Assembly: GCA_937957685.1 (NCBI GenBank)
Contig: CALGAO010000073.1
Location: forward strand, 1 to 15,249
Direction of reading: 5' to 3'
DNA: 15,249 nt
From: an uncultured Paenibacillaceae bacterium
GTDB lineage: Bacteria; Bacillota; Bacilli; Paenibacillales; DA-C8
The notes below the pieces were generated by a model. That model was not told the DNA's origin. It saw nothing but the letters and a program-made list of their open reading frames with translations, and made no database searches. A program made the position numbers and the translations under genes. Positions 14,911 through 15,249 of this stretch are shown in pieces. Position 1 is the first letter of the stretch; each line of letters starts with the position of its first letter.

Positions 14911-15249
14911 CGCCTTGGAACGGTCTAAAAAATCTGCTTACAGGGGTCCGCGCCCGCATGGAACGGTCTGTAAGCAGAAAAAATCTGCTTACAGGAGTCC
15001 GCGCCCGCATGGAACGGTTTGTAAGCAGAAAAAATCTGCTTACAGGAGTCCGCGTCCGCATGGAACGGTCTGTAAGCAGAAAAAATCAGCTTACAGGGGT
15101 CCGTGTCCGCATGGAACGGTCTGTAAGCAGAAAAAATCTGCTTACAGGCAGCCGCGTCCGCATGGAACGGTCTGTAAGCAGAAAAAATCTGCTTACAGGA
15201 GTCCGCGTCCGCATGGAACGGTCTGTAAGCAGAAAAAATCAGCTTACAG
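14911..15249. repeat. 51 bp tandem array with an internal palindrome, open at the window end
   Basis: Six full 51 bp periods can be counted from 14934 to 15239, and a seventh begins and is cut by the window edge. Each unit holds CTGTAAGCAG, an AAAAAAT loop and CTGCTTACAG (a 10 bp inverted repeat), then a 24 nt GC-rich part ending in GCATGGAACGGT. The first unit lacks the left arm, and partial similarity begins near 14911. Variation is limited: one arm has TTGTAAGCAG, and the right arms at 15087 and 15240 read CAGCTTACAG. The short open frame on the - strand through it only reflects the 51 = 17x3 period. Confidence 0.92.

Noticed and set aside
14831..15061. Small repeat protein on the - strand (RTPVSRFF repeats)
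   Set aside because: It results from the 51 bp unit being a multiple of three. It has no ribosome binding site that I could support, and it crosses the terminator.
14911..15249. CRISPR array
   Set aside because: The 51 bp period with palindromes is superficially similar, but the 24 nt parts between palindromes are nearly identical, so they are not spacers, and no cas genes are present.

Overview
The window looks like a chromosome segment of a GC-rich, Gram-positive, spore-former-type bacterium, most likely Paenibacillus or a close relative. The reasons are strong AGGAGG-type ribosome binding sites, a very large secreted protein ending in three S-layer homology (SLH) domains, a PaiA-like acetyltransferase of Bacillus type, and a carbohydrate-locus layout with an AraC-family regulator. 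No rRNA, tRNA, CRISPR array or transposase was seen.

Layout. Positions 1-216 are non-coding and hold an imperfect inverted repeat and a possible promoter. A small GNAT acetyltransferase (217-672, +) follows and converges with an AraC-family regulator (712-1491, -). A 99-105 bp divergent region with two interleaved promoters separates the regulator from a tightly coupled two-gene operon: a DUF2264 protein (1597-2742, +) and a GH88 unsaturated glucuronyl hydrolase (2757-3866, +). A hairpin near 4040-4088 lies between that operon and a convergent paiA-like acetyltransferase (4085-4603, -). A 390 bp AT-rich intergenic region then leads into one giant gene (4994-14788, +; 3264 residues).

The giant protein has a signal peptide, a GH59-like (galactocerebrosidase/beta-galactosidase type) catalytic region with a lectin-like domain, and a GH43 beta-propeller resembling exo-beta-1,3-galactanases. 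It also carries four copies of an Ig-like plus beta-sandwich module, two FIVAR-like helical spacers, two DUF5011-type Ig domains separated by a Glu/Pro/Gly repeat linker, a pre-SLH domain, and three SLH domains. The window ends in a rho-independent terminator and a 51-bp tandem array of palindromic repeats that runs off the edge.

Working model (inference): the wall-anchored enzyme trims galactose from a galactan outside the cell, and the two cytoplasmic proteins process imported glucuronate-containing fragments under control of the AraC regulator. The enzyme set (GH59-like, GH43 galactanase-like, GH88 and DUF2264) fits glucuronate-decorated type II arabinogalactan best. No transporter or polysaccharide lyase is in the window, so the substrate is not proven.
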